Shown in pieces: positions 49,600 to 60,264 of a stretch of DNA of 64,000 nucleotides. The notes below the pieces were generated by a model. The model did not search any database. It worked only from the letters and a program-made list of their open reading frames with translations, and was not told the DNA's origin. Source of the stretch: Odontocerum albicorne (lineage: Eukaryota; Arthropoda; Insecta; Trichoptera; Odontoceridae); assembly GCA_949825065.1 (NCBI GenBank), contig OX463859.1:25437847-25501846 (forward strand). Reading direction: 5' to 3'. How positions within the stretch are numbered: the stretch's first letter is position 1; the number at the start of each line of letters is the position of its first letter. Made by a program: the position numbers and the translations under genes.

Positions 49600-50064
49600 T
49601 TAGTTTTATCTTCTTCTTCTTCGCAGTGTCATGTAAAGTCCCCCCTACGTTAAATATCACCTGAGAGTAGAGATATTTGTCCCCGACAGCCCGAAAAAGA
49701 TCTCCAACGCCCCTTATGCCAGTCCAATCACGTTTATTTCGGAGCCAGGAGATTTGCCTGCTGCCAACACCTCTTCGGCCTTCTATTTTGCCTTGGATGA
49801 CCAGGTGCAGTAATTTGTACTTTGCTCTTCTAAGTACATGACCCAAGTAGGACACCTTTCGGATTTTAATATAAATCAGCAACTCTCTATCAATTTTGGC
49901 TCTTTGAAGAACCCTCGTGTTGCTGACCATATATCCGTCCAGGGTATCCGTAGCATTCTCCGGTGCATCCACATTTCGAATGCTTCCAGTCGGTTTATAC
50001 TACCAACTTTGAGGGTCCATGATTCTACATTGACCAAACGTAGCATTTGACTAACCGTTGTCAA
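49600..50064 (-). pseudogene. RTE-like reverse transcriptase C-terminus
   Basis: On the minus strand, 50,064 to about 49,960 reads VESWTLKVGSINRLEAFEMW then MHRRMLRIPWTDIWS, the thumb region of this LINE group. After a frameshift, the next frame reads AKIDRELLIYIKIRKVSYLG then HVLRRAKYKLLHLVIQGKIE, continuing to a tail ending GGTLHDTAKKKK. The YLGHVLR and IQGKIEGRRGVG motifs are characteristic. It ends in a GAA-rich run and starts just after the PLE repeat pair. It is truncated and frameshifted. Confidence 0.85.
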
Positions 50065-50079
50065 AGTTTCAGGTTTAGA

Positions 50080-50215
50080 TTATCCGCCAGATTGTATTTG
50101 CAACAAAAGTGTTAAATAAATAAAGTGGTCGAGTCCTGAGTTGGACCTCCAATGAGGAGAGTTTGGTCACTAAACGGCGTTATATAAATTTTCATTTTAT
50201 TATTAAAAGTATGTG
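50080..50215 (+). mobile_element. SINE/LINE tail followed by ATT-tailed SINE 3' part
   Basis: The segment ccgccagattgtatttgcaa (about 50,078-50,100) matches the conserved tail of the tRNA-headed SINEs. Immediately after, 50,120-50,215 matches the SINE body at 2,297-2,370 (cactaaacggcgttatataa) and ends in ATT triplets. Confidence 0.6.
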
Positions 50216-50725
50216 GAAACCTTTTGTAAATAAGAAAGGGCTTTTGAAGTGATTGTGCAAACTAATTAATTAATTTTCCTTATTGTTGTGAGTTGGTATA
50301 AATGAATGAGAGAGAAACAGGCTGGTTGATCAGCATGTGTTTCGTGATGGCAAAAAATATTTTATAGTCAGTAAATTTTGGGTATGCGGAGCCCATTTGC
50401 CATGTTGTTCGACCTCTCTCTACCTCCTCAATTCTGAAGTCAGCGAAACGACATTCAAAACAACATTTACATAACTTTATTTGAGAATAATAAATAAAAA
50501 ACAAAAGAAAATATACAAAATAGGCTAAACGCATATTTTACCTGTGCTGGAATAATCCAGGTGTTTCTTATGGGATTCTATGGAATCAATGTTTTGAAAA
50601 ACAAATTTTACTGTGAAAAATCCATTTTACTGACTGGATTTTTTTTTCATATACGGAATAGATGTATCGGTTTTTCATTATTTAATATAAAATAACTTAC
50701 TGTTTTAATATTAATTAAGTACTTA
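50216..50725. other. No supported feature
   Basis: AT-rich spacer upstream of an RTE-like fragment; I recognise no 5' RT motifs in it. Confidence 0.35.
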
Positions 50726-51207
50726 ATGAAATCAAGAGGTATACCAATTCAACGTGGAGTCCGACAAGGCTGTATTTTATCACCTATGTTATTCAATCTA
50801 TACTCTGATAAAGTTTTCAAGGAAGCACTACATAACTTGAATCTGTGGGTCAAAGTGAATGATGTATGCGTCAATAACATCAGGTACGCAGATGGTACAG
50901 TTTTTCTGGCAGACAGTATTGACTGCCTTCAAACGCTTATAGACAGAATAATGGAGCCGGTGTGAGACTGGGGGCTGAATATTAAAAAGTGAGTAAAACT
51001 AAGTTCATGATGTTTGGCCGACAGGATCACGCTGGTGCACGTCTTACACTGAACGGTGCTAATATAGAGAGAGTGAAAACATTTAAATACCTCGGAAGTA
51101 TCCTAGTGGAAAACCTCGACCTAGAAACCGAAGTCAAGTGCAGAATTGAAACATCTCGTGCGGCTTTTAATATAATGAGAACTATAGTTGGAAATATTGC
51201 CCTATGA
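50726..51207 (+). pseudogene. RTE-like reverse transcriptase palm fragment with YADG
   Basis: From 50,726 the frame reads GIPIQRGVRQGCILSPMLFN, the palm motif with the RQGCxLSPxLFN signature, then NNIRYADGTVFLADS. The canonical YADD is YADG here, so a catalytic aspartate is lost. A stop near 50,963 and a frame change lead into KTKFMMFGRQDHAG, VKTFKYLGSIL, and RIETSRAAFNIMR, typical of the segment after the palm. Both ends are truncated. The order and motifs are those of RTE/BovB-type LINEs, though the clade was not tested by alignment. Confidence 0.85.
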
Positions 51208-51688
51208 TATTCTCCTCCAACTAACCGGATATGAGTTACACGTGTTGTGTCAATTGCTGGTTGAGAAGTTTTCTTAGTTTTAAGGCTAGACACAAACGGA
51301 AAAAAAGTTTAAAAGCTAGAACAAATAATTATAAATTAAAAGTATAGTAAAAATATAAAAAAACACTTTACACAAAACATTATTTTGAATATCACCATTG
51401 GTTTGCAGAGCAAAAATACAAGGAAAAATAGAACGGGTGATAAAGAAAGATATGACATGACATTGAATAGAACTTGTATGACTTTTAGGCTGCTGCTTGA
51501 AGAACATTAAAGAGGTTTCAAAAGTTCTGAAAGCTTCTTCCAAAGCCTTAATATGTTTTATGGTTGGGTCCTTTTTACACATGTAGTCCAAATGATAGTT
51601 AGGAGACCTACATTTCTCGAAGGGCACTTTCAATATTATTTAGAATATTTCCAAAGTTTTATTATAGATTTTTTTTATTTTATGCAAA
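51208..51688. other. No supported feature
   Basis: AT-rich spacer without recognised motifs. Confidence 0.35.
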
Positions 51689-51860
51689 ACGGTCATTTGA
51701 ACAATTCATTTGTCGACCTCAAGACGGTCAACTCATTTGTTGACATCAAAATAGTCAACTCATTTGTCGACCTCAAAACGGTCAACTCATTTGTCGACCT
51801 CAAAACGGTCATCTCATTCAGCGACCTCAAAACGGTCAACTCATTTATCGACCTTAAAAA
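51689..51860. repeat. 27-bp minisatellite, six to seven copies
   Basis: The unit ggtcaactcatttgtcgacc plus tcaaaac repeats with small changes. Because 27 is a multiple of three, it keeps one frame open as a 9-residue repeat (NSFVDLKTV) inside a 148-codon frame at 51,553-51,999. That frame has no other coding support. Confidence 0.9.
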
Positions 51861-52379
51861 AAAAGACCATCTGATTTTTCACAGCAGACTTAAAAATCTT
51901 TCATACCTTTTGATTAATCTGTTTACAAACTTCCTCCTGAACAACGCAATATCTGTAATCATCATGCAATCAACTATTTTACTTTTCATCAATCTTTAAT
52001 CATTCATTATTTTTAATGTCTCCATTCCTTATTCTATTATATTATACATTATCATTCTATACATTCTACGCAACGCGTTTTTTTTTCTACCGCAGTTATC
52101 TTATTTTCAAAACTTTTTGCCTTGTCCAAGTTTCACTTACATATCCTTATTTTGGGTACAAGATACATTATTGGCATCCAGCATTTCCATCTTGGGGTAA
52201 ACATAAAGCATAGAGCGCCATGCTTTCCGATCTCGGCAATCATCCTTCACCTCTTTTACATATCCATACACTTTCTTATATAACTCCTATGATTTTTCTG
52301 ACTGTTCATGTTTCCTTATTTCAAAATATCATTAAATTGATCCAACCACACTTTTCTTGGTTTTCATCTACAACAACTT
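51861..52379. other. No supported feature
   Basis: T-rich sequence with no recognised feature; open frames here look compositional. Confidence 0.35.
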
Positions 52380-52600
52380 TTACTCACATTTACACCGTAT
52401 GTTAGTTTTGTTTCATTCATTAATTTCACGTGCCCAAACCAACCCATATTACTCTCCTTCATATTTATCTACAGATCACCTTTAAGAACACATTCATCCC
52501 TAATAATCACTTTATTCCGTATTTTGTCATATAATTCTAAGTATATTCGATTCCTTTCTTCTTTTTTCACGTCTATGTTTCACTTCCATGTATCAAAATT
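52380..52600 (-). pseudogene. Decayed LINE reverse transcriptase C-terminal fragment
   Basis: On the minus strand, near 52,600, a frame reads HGSET with a stop where Trp is usual. Near 52,470-52,390 another frame reads MGWFGHVKLMNETKLTYGVN, which matches the RWFGHVxRM tail motif. The same family is represented at 60,050-60,200 and 62,980-63,230. Confidence 0.6.
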
Positions 52601-52882
52601 AGTACTATTAAACTTTTGTATTTAAGTATCACCCACTTTAAGTTTAAACCTTTTTAATCAAAAGATTTTTTTTATATTTAACAAAATAAATGCTTGTTAT
52701 TGCCAAACGCGCCGTTGGTGTCAGGACGTCATATGCCATGAAAGCTTGGAACAATAAAACCTTAGTTTTATGGGAAATCTATATTTGTTAGGCTCACAAC
52801 TCAATACCTTCGGAACCTTCCAAGGTGTGGTGTTAATGTGATTTAGATGGTTTAGAATACAAACATATAAAACATTTTATTT
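52601..52882. other. No supported feature
   Basis: AT-rich spacer between two antisense LINE fragments. Confidence 0.3.
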
Positions 52883-53195
52883 TTAAATCCGCTTTAGTGA
52901 CATCCAGCAAAAGTTACACCTGTTTCTGATTCTATCTCTTAGTGGGTTTTCGGTTATACATCTCAGTGTTTTCATTTCCGAGGTTCTCAGGAGAGATTTT
53001 GTTCTAGATGTGTCTGCTCTGGTCTCTATTCCGTAGGTGGCTATCGGTCTCACACATGTCTTGTATATTCTGAGTTTACTTTCTATTCTCATGTATTTAT
53101 TATTCCACACCGGTCTTCTTAGGCATCCCGATTCTGCAGCCGCCTTATTGACCTGTCTCAAGATTTCATCATACAGATTTTCATTAATAATTACT
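52883..53195 (-). pseudogene. RTE-like reverse transcriptase thumb fragment
   Basis: One frame runs on the minus strand from about 53,195 (NENLYDEILRQVNKAA) through AESGCLRRPVWNNKYMRIES, KLRIYKTCVRPIATYGIETR and LLRTSEMKTLRCITENPLRD to a stop near 52,883. The order SGCLxxxxWxNKYMxxESK, RIYKTCVRPxxTYxIETRA, RTxEMKTLRxIT is highly typical of arthropod RTE-like LINEs. No ATG is expected, since the copy is truncated on both sides. This stretch is uninterrupted, implying a younger insertion than its neighbours. Confidence 0.88.
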
Positions 53196-53367
53196 ATAAA
53201 ATACCTTTACAAGTTTTCTTTCATTGGTTGCCAAATTAATTGGGTCATCAGTAAAACACGACTTGGTAAATTTCCTTTCTTCTGTAATTAACAAATTAAC
53301 TCGTATAAGGCTTTTGTATGAATTGCTATAAAAAAAAACGGGGGATTTGTCGAAGGCATATTCTAAA

Positions 53368-53728
53368 GCCCTCATACGCAAAAACGCAGATAATGAGAAA
53401 AAAACAGAAATTTAACTAAGTATGAGGCAATATTCCATATCAAATTCTGAATCCATAAAAAATACAGAAAACCATTTATTTCAATACAAAAATGGACATA
53501 ATGTCTTCTTTAATTTTACAAAATGCTAGGTTTTCCTATGCAAAAAAACAGTAAAATGGAATTCATAAACAAAAAGGCAGCAAGTGCCTATGCATTTGCT
53601 GCGTTTTTGCTCATGAATCACATTAACATATTTGTTACACGACATTTTTAATCAGCAATGAAAACATGAAAGTACAGTTTTCTCAAAACTTAACTTTAGC
53701 CATTAGCTGCGTTTTTGCTTATGAGGGC
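53368..53728. mobile_element. MITE-like element with 28-bp terminal inverted repeats
   Basis: The left end reads gccctcatacgcaaaaacgc (then ag-taatg) at 53,368. The right end at 53,701-53,728 is its inverse with about two mismatches. An additional internal copy (tgctgcgtttttgctcatga) lies near 53,599-53,618. The 361-bp interior is non-coding. I could not identify a convincing target-site duplication, so the superfamily is unknown. Confidence 0.65.
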
Positions 53729-54006
53729 AGTATTGTCAACAGACTGTCAGTTTTTCTCATTACTTCGAGATTGGAGACGTTAGTTCACCTTCCTGTTCAT
53801 TAAGTTCGTAAAATCATTCTCCAGCATCACATTTCAAATGCATTTAATATCTCGCTTGCTCTTAGAATTGAAGTCTCCGTGCCGTGCCGTTCATAAATAT
53901 TGCGAAGACGTAAGACCTAATCGGCCGTATTTCAACTATTCTTTATATTTTCGATTGTTGATTAGTATAGACTGAAGTAACCAAAAAAAATATCTAACTT
54001 TCTTTG
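53729..54006. other. No supported feature
   Basis: Spacer between the MITE-like element and the minisatellite. Confidence 0.3.
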
Positions 54007-54007
54007 A

Positions 54008-54586
54008 AATATGTTAGCTATAGGAAATGTTAGTTATACGAAATATGTTAGCTATAGGAAATATGTTAGCTATAGGAAATATGTTAGTTATAGGAAATAT
54101 GTTAGCTATAGGAAATATGTTAGCTATAGGAAATATGTTAGCTATAGGAAAAAATGTAAGTTATAGGAAATATGTTAGTTATAGAAAATATGTTAGCTAT
54201 AGGAAATATGTTAGTTATAGGAAATGTGTTAGCTATAGGAAATATGTTAGTTATAGGAAATATGTTAGCTATAGGAAAAATGTTAGTAATAGGAAAAATG
54301 TTAGTTATAGGAAATATATTAGCTATAGGAAATATGTTAGCTATAGGAAATATGTTAGCTATAGGAAATATGTTAGTTATAGGAAAAATGTTAGCTATAG
54401 GAAATATATTAGCTATAGGAAATATGTTAGCTATAGGAAATATATAAGCTATAGGAAATATGTTAGCTATAGGAAATATGTTAGGTGTAGGAAATATGTA
54501 AGCTATAGAAAATATGTTAGCTATAGAAAATATGTTAGCTATAGGAAATATGTTAGCTATAGGAAATATGTGAGCTATAGGAAATA
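54008..54586. repeat. 18-bp minisatellite, about 32 copies
   Basis: The unit atgttagctataggaaat repeats for about 580 bp, with c/t alternation at one position (gctatag or gttatag) and occasional single-base changes such as gaaaaatg. The period is a multiple of three, so two frames stay open for 91 and 186 codons as six-residue repeats. There is no start context or flanking exon, so I treat it as non-coding. Confidence 0.97.
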
Positions 54587-55739
54587 AACTGAATTGGTAC
54601 TAAACTATATGTTTTTATACCGGATAGTATCAAAAGCGTTAAGATTATAGTCTTTAACAGTTATGAAATACCAATTTGATGTGTGGGAGAGAAATGTGAT
54701 CGTGGAACAAGAATGAAAAGAGGCAAATAAATGCTGTTGAAATGTGTCCATTTGAAATAATATATATAAGGTGTGAAAATGTATGACATAATATGAAATA
54801 AAGTGATAAACTGTACACTTCGCAAATATCGCGAGCAGCTTTGGCAGCTTTATTCCCTCGATTAAACGCGAACAGAAGGAGGTGTCGAAGATGCTCACTT
54901 CCGTCTACTCGATATTCCATTTCGAAGGCCTGTAATCAAATAAAATAATATATGTAACGTAAAAGCAAACACAATACGTTGTATAGCAGAAAAATTTCTT
55001 TCGAATGACGTATAACCTTTAGCATTTGGTTTTACTTTTGGTGCTCATTTTCAAATTTGGAAAGAACGGACACAGCTTATGTTAACACCTAATATGAAGA
55101 CTTATTGATCGATGTGTTATATCTCCGAGTTTGTGTTATTGTGAATGTTTCGTTAAAATTTCAGTTAGTCGTTAATGTTTCTTTTGTTCTTCTGGTTTAA
55201 AATTATCAAGTAAGATTAAAAAAAAATACTGAAACATTTAACCATATTTATTTTATGACACTAGACAAGTGTTATCGAAAGGAATAGAAAACAAACGTTA
55301 AATGTTTTCTCTAAATATTCAATTCTCTTGAAACTTTCCTTCAGTTCCAACCCTCCTAGTTATCTTAGTACCTTTAAATGTCCTCCTCTGACTCTGAAAC
55401 GAACGAGGCAAACTGTTGCTCTTCAATTTGGAGAAGTCAATTAGAATAAATATTCTGCTAAGTGACACGAATCATCTGTTCTGCTCGAACAATTCGTAGA
55501 GAAACTTTAACTAGAAAATATCTATTTTATATTTTCTTCTGTAGCGTTGTGACTTTAATGTTGAGAAATATGACCCAGAATGGATTGCTTTATGTCTCGA
55601 ATTGTATATGGTGATTAAGATTGTTTTCGGTTCCGTTTTAATGAGTAATTAAAAACGTCACTTTTCGCACACGGAGTGACATTGTTGAATGATATTTTCG
55701 AAATTATTATCTTCCATATCTCGGACAACTATGTCACGA
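54587..55739. other. No supported feature
   Basis: About 1.15 kb of AT-rich sequence without a recognised gene, RNA or repeat. Confidence 0.4.
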
Positions 55740-55960
55740 CGATCTTCATGATTTCGTTCGTAAGACGCCTGTCTTCCAGCCTGCTAGTTGCGGGTTCAAA
55801 TCTTGCTGGAATTAAAAAAAAAAAGAATTCCCATCTGGTTTTTACGTAAGGGCTTTCTGGTTGGTTGACAAAGATTATAATCTTGTTGGTTGGAAGAGAT
55901 TTGCAATAAGGCCGTACGATTGTACTTTATACAATGAAAATATAATACTATAGTGTTATT
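55740..55960 (+). mobile_element. tRNA-derived SINE
   Basis: The A-box region reads cgttcgtaagacgcctgtct and the B box gggttcaaatct. The body is an A-run and catctggtttttacgtaag, and the tail reads ttggaagagatttgcaataa then ggccgtacgattgtac. This is the same family as 47,790-47,990. The GGAAGAGATTGC...CAATAA tail resembles 3' ends shared by many insect LINEs and SINEs. Confidence 0.75.
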
Positions 55961-56064
55961 ATTCGTAACGCGCTACAAATATATTTACTTTTAAATTAAT
56001 ATTTTTTAAATATTTATAATTTGCATTATTTTTTATACAGTAAAAATATGAATTCAAATTTGAA

Positions 56065-56155
56065 TTTATTTATTTAACACTTCATTGTAAATACAATCTG
56101 GTGGTCTACTGCCAGCGGCAATCTCTTCCACCCAACTATACAAAAGTAAACTAAG
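56065..56155 (-). mobile_element. SINE/LINE tail fragment
   Basis: On the minus strand this reads ggtggaagagattgccgctg then ccaccagattgtatttacaa, matching the tail of the SINEs on either side without their tRNA-like head. Confidence 0.65.
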
Positions 56156-56384
56156 CAAGTTACATGGTCGCAAAAAATATTCAAATATTTATTCATATTT
56201 ATAAAATTTATGGACAGATACATATTAAAGTGACAGTGAGATATCATCAAGCCAAGTGCAAAAATCGAATTAACAGTACGCAAAAATACAAAATTAACGT
56301 GTAACAAAAAATATAAACATAAACATGGCATCAAAGGTTAGTGTGACAACCAACAGATCTGCATATTGTGTCTACTATTGTATT

Positions 56385-56580
56385 GTATTACACTTTCGTT
56401 GTAAACAATACAACCTGGTGGAATTATTGCCACGTGGCAATCTCTTCCAACCATCCACAAAGATGTTAAAGAGGCCCTAAGTGAAAACCAGACTGGAATA
56501 CTTTAAAAAAAATCTGGTTTCCGACGGGATTGAACCCGTTATCAAACTCTGGGGCGGGAGTCACGCGTCTGACTAACAAG
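56385..56580 (-). mobile_element. tRNA-derived SINE, minus strand
   Basis: On the minus strand the A-box region is cttgttagtcagacgcg and the B box gggttcaatcccg. The body reads aaaccagattttttttaaag then cagtctggttttcacttagg. The tail is ttggaagagattgccacgtg then gcaataattccaccaggttg. It is complete in order and best matches 47,790-47,990. Confidence 0.8.
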
Positions 56581-56754
56581 ATCAAATTGTCAAGTTTACG
56601 AGTATGTTATAACTACTGTTCATAGACCTAATACCATTTGCAGCACCTGCCGTTTATAGTAGAGCTATCAATCGTAATTATTCCTTTAGAACTATGGAGC
56701 ATGGTAAATCTTCAATGCGACTTCTGGTTTGATGATGGTGTTGCACAGTGATAG

Positions 56755-57560
56755 TTTTATCCATCTGGACAGAAACTTGGATATTATGAGCTTCTTCGTG
56801 GATGCTCTTATTCAATATCAGTATTTATCAATCTGACAGAAACTTGGATATTATGATTATTTTTCGTGGATGCTAATAATCAATATCAATATTTATCCAT
56901 CTGAGAGAAGCTTCGGTATTATGAGTTTATTTGTGGATGCTGTTATTCAATATCAATATTTATCCATCTGAGAGAAGCTTCGGTATTATGAGTTTATTCG
57001 TGGATGCTGTTATTCAATATCAATATTTATCCATCTGGCAGAAACTTGGAAACAATGAGTTTTTTTCGTGGTACTAATACTCAATATCAATATTTATTCA
57101 TCTGACAGGAGCTTGGATATTACGAGTTTCTTCGTGGATGGTGTTATTCAATATCCCTATTCAATATCAATATTTAATATCACTATCCATCTGACAGAAA
57201 CTTGGATGCTTACTCAATATCAATATTTATCCATCTGACAGAAGCTTGGGTATTATGAGTTTCTTCGTGGACGTTGGTATACAATATCAGTATTTATCCA
57301 TCTGAGAGACACTTGGATATTATGAGTTTTTTTTCGTGGATGCTCCTATATCAATATCCATCTGACAGAAGTTAAGATATTATGAGTTTCTTCGTGGATC
57401 CTGTTATTCAATATCAAAATTTATCCATCTGACAGAAACTTGGTAATTATGATTTTTTTTCGTAGATACTAATACTTAATATTAATATTTATTCATATGA
57501 CAGGAGCTTTGCTATTATGAGTTTTTTCATGGATTCTGTTATTTACTGTTAATATCCCCT
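56755..57560. repeat. ~67-bp minisatellite, about 12 copies
   Basis: The landmark atccatctgacagaaacttgg recurs at about 56,759, 56,828, 56,895, 56,962, 57,029, 57,096, 57,185, 57,229, 57,296, 57,356, 57,423 and 57,491. Most steps are 67 bp; one pair of 89 and 44 bp shows an internal rearrangement that duplicates part of the caatatcaatattt segment. Confidence 0.92.
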
Positions 57561-57649
57561 GACAGTTAAATACTTTGTTACATATTATTCTTCAGCATGC
57601 GACCTTTCACACACGATGGGGAAGGAGCGAGTGCAACACTCTCCAGCCA

Positions 57650-58348
57650 GGTTATTGCGTCTATTGTCAATTTGTGAAGTTCCTGTACGCCTCTAGAAAC
57701 TGGAAGGTCAAGATAAACCCTTCCAAGAGTGCAGCAGTCCGTTTTTCTAGAAGACGTCTGGACTTCATCCGACCACTCAGACTTTTCGGCCAGAGCGTTC
57801 CGTGGTGCGACGAGGTGAAATACCTCGGCGTCACTCTAGACGCGAAGCTGTCCTGGAAAAAGCACACCACCAACATCACCGGGAGGGCGTACGGCACTCT
57901 GAAAGCCCTCACACCACTCTTGGGCAGACACAGTAAGATGTCCCCTCGTATCAAGTTAAACTTGTACAAGGCCATCATACGTCCTCAGATGACGTACGCC
58001 ATCCCGGTCTGGGGCCATGCGGCCGAAACCCATATGCGCAAACTCCAGGTGTTGCAAAACAAGGCAATGCGCATCATTATGGATGCGCCCTACTTTGTCA
58101 GCAACAAACGGCTTCACGAAGACCTAGATCTCCCCACCATCCGAGAATACGCGATCTCTCTGGCCGAGAGGTTCTACAGCTCTCTCTCGACTCACCCGAA
58201 CCCCCTAATCAGCTCACTCACGGACTACGACGTGAACGCTAATCTAATCCACCCCAGGCCCAAACAAATGCTTCGAACGACCCCCCGACCCCCTATTCGG
58301 AACGGTAGGCGCCGAATAGTGTCCAGTGCGCATACCCGCGCTTCATAA
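57650..58348 (+). pseudogene. Jockey-clade LINE reverse transcriptase C-terminus
   Basis: A frame open to the stop at 58,348 contains NWKVKINPSKSAAVRFSRRR near its start, then VKYLGVTLDAKLSWKKH, LNLYKAIIRPQMTYAIPVWG, and LQVLQNKAMRIIMDAPYFVS, ending in a Pro/Arg-rich tail. This is the post-palm and thumb part of a Jockey-clade ORF2 (BS/X-element-like layout). The palm with YADD and the endonuclease are missing. The stretch is GC-rich and unbroken, unlike its surroundings, so it is a fairly recent 5'-truncated insertion. The segment from 57,575 to 57,650 is in frame but shows no RT motif. Confidence 0.9.
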
Positions 58349-58735
58349 GGTATCTATCTTACCTCCTTATTTATATATGTACACTATTTTAAAGTCACAG
58401 CGTTATCCCCCACCCCCGTCTTCGTAATATATTTATAATTATTGAAATATATATGTCTATGTATACATCACTATCCTTTCTTTCTTTGTATTCATATTTA
58501 TCAACGCTCGTGACATATAAAAATATAAGTATATTATTATGTAACCTATATGTATCTATAACCTTAATGTATGTACCAAACTCTATCCCTCCTCTCTATA
58601 CAAAAATTTTTCCAACACCACCACCAAACAACCAAAATTTAATAACCCAAAGTCCGTTCATACAAAACCGATGAAGGAGTAAGGTGTCCGACAATCGGAC
58701 CGACACTCCGAGAAAATCATTAACTTGGAGTAGAA
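58349..58735 (+). other. Probable 3' UTR of the Jockey-like insertion
   Basis: Non-coding sequence follows the RT stop. A short perfect stem gtccga/tcggac (near 58,685-58,700) and a second GC-rich element (cgacactccg) lie close to where the insertion probably ends. I see no clear poly-A tail or target-site duplication. Confidence 0.4.
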
Positions 58736-58873
58736 AACGCATATTCATACAAGGGACAGTAATTTATGATGTGGTTCAGTCACAGAAATACAAACATTTT
58801 TTTTACATTTAAAGGAACTTTTCAAACAGATTTTAAAATATTTCATTTTAGTCAAAAGTATCGGCTTCTAAAA

Positions 58874-58981
58874 CTCTTGTTTGTGCTTCCCTGATGATGA
58901 GGTGAAAGCCTTGAAACCAGTAGGGTTATACCGTCACAAAAAAGTTAAATAAACAGTGTTTGATAAAAATAAATTACAAAT
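58874..58981 (+). repeat. Solo PLE terminal repeat with hammerhead-like core
   Basis: This copy matches the repeats at 3,505-3,635 and 49,490-49,590. Its core differs informatively: CTGATGA instead of CTGAAGA (58,891-58,897), GAAACCAGTAGGG instead of GAAACCGGTAGGG, and TCC instead of CCC before the core. It ends aataaacagtgtttgataaa with ataaattacaaa. No partner arm or PLE protein lies nearby. Confidence 0.7.
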
Positions 58982-59204
58982 TCTAAAACTCTATATTAAT
59001 TTTTGTAACAACAAACTTATTTGTTGGTGTTTCACTTATTATAGAAGATATTTAGTGGGATATCAAATAAATTTATTGTAAAATATTTAAAAAAATATTC
59101 CATTCAAAGCTTGCTTAAAAATAATTACATTACTTTTTAAATTTAAAAATGTAATCAAAGTTTTTAAATTCTAGGTGTAAAAAATACCTGTCATTCGAAA
59201 ATAG
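58982..59204. other. No supported feature
   Basis: AT-rich spacer. Confidence 0.3.
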
Positions 59205-59210
59205 TAACAC

Positions 59211-59285
59211 ACTGCGGGGTTCGAACCTGTAAACTTCCGCTCGAAAGTCCACTGCGTTACCAAGGGTTTCATTCACCTCATGGAC
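59211..59285 (-). mobile_element. tRNA-like head, probably a SINE fragment
   Basis: On the minus strand an A-box-like cttggtaacgcagtgg and a B-box-like ggttcgaacccc occur at tRNA spacing, but the T stem is imperfect and no acceptor stem pairs. It is either a decayed tRNA-like SINE head or a tRNA pseudogene. Confidence 0.5.
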
Positions 59286-60049
59286 ATTAAGATTATGTTG
59301 ATAAATACACAAAAAAAAATTCAAATAACACAAAAAAAATTTCAACCAACGAATTTAAATTCTCCAAAATTAAAATTGAATAATCCCGTAACGACCAATT
59401 AAAAAATCTGTTACGATACAAATTGGATTCTATATACTAGATTGCGATCCTCAAAGCCATGCATTCCAATTACGAGATACACTTATATGATGGAATGTAT
59501 GCATATTCAACAAACTTTCATGATGGAATTTATATTCCGCTTCACATTGTGTAACTGAAGTTACACGTGGAATTCCACAAATTACGTACACTTTGCAACA
59601 TGGTTATACCGCAATTGTGTGAGTGCTCACTAAAACATTAATGACTCTTGCAGTCATTGTTCCATAAACCAGTGATGAGCAAACTTTTATTGAAATGAAA
59701 ATTATATTTACATTTGTGAATATATAACCCTTGAATTACGTGATAATGTCTAATAAGTATAAAAAAAACGCGAATAACAAATAAACAAGAGTGGATCAAA
59801 TAATAACGAGACTTTTGTTTTAGAACGCGTAATTTTAAAGGAGCGCGAAGAATGAATTATAGTGTAAGATAAAAAAATTGTATGGGAGATGGAAAGAGAA
59901 CGATCTAAGAATGAGTGTTGTAAAATTCAAAGTCATGGTGAGAGAAAAGTGTGAAAGGAAAAGTAAATATCACATTTGGATAAGTTATGAACGTTTAGGG
60001 CAGGTAAGAGAATTAGGCTTTTTAAGATAAATGTAAATATAAGGCTGAT
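59286..60049. other. No supported feature
   Basis: AT-rich spacer. The last 200 bp (from about 59,850) could be upstream LINE sequence belonging to the RT tail that follows, but no motif is clear. Confidence 0.35.
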
Positions 60050-60200
60050 GTAACAATGTAACAACATAAGGTCAATCTGAGATGATTTGAACATGTAAAA
60101 TGAATGAAGAAAGACTAGGAAAACGAATATACAGTGCAAATGCGAGTGGAGGGTGTAGTAGAGGAAGACACAGTAAAGTATAGTTGAATCAAGTGACTTA
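60050..60200 (+). pseudogene. Decayed LINE reverse transcriptase C-terminal tail
   Basis: One frame gives LR-stop-FEHVK and a shifted frame continues NEERLGKRIYSANASGG, then SRGRHSKV-stop-LNQ. This is the LRWFGHVxRMxExRxxKRIYxAxxxGxRxRGRPxKxWxDQ pattern with Trp codons converted to stops. It is the same family as 52,380-52,600 and 62,980-63,230. Confidence 0.65.
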
Positions 60201-60264
60201 TATTTTGTAAGAACGAAAAGTAAGAGGAAAACGGATTGAAATCCTTTTACAAGAAAACTGAACT

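Noticed and set aside
54027..54587. 186-codon repeat protein
   Set aside because: The frame is open only because an 18-bp stop-free unit is repeated; two frames are open at once and there is no coding context.
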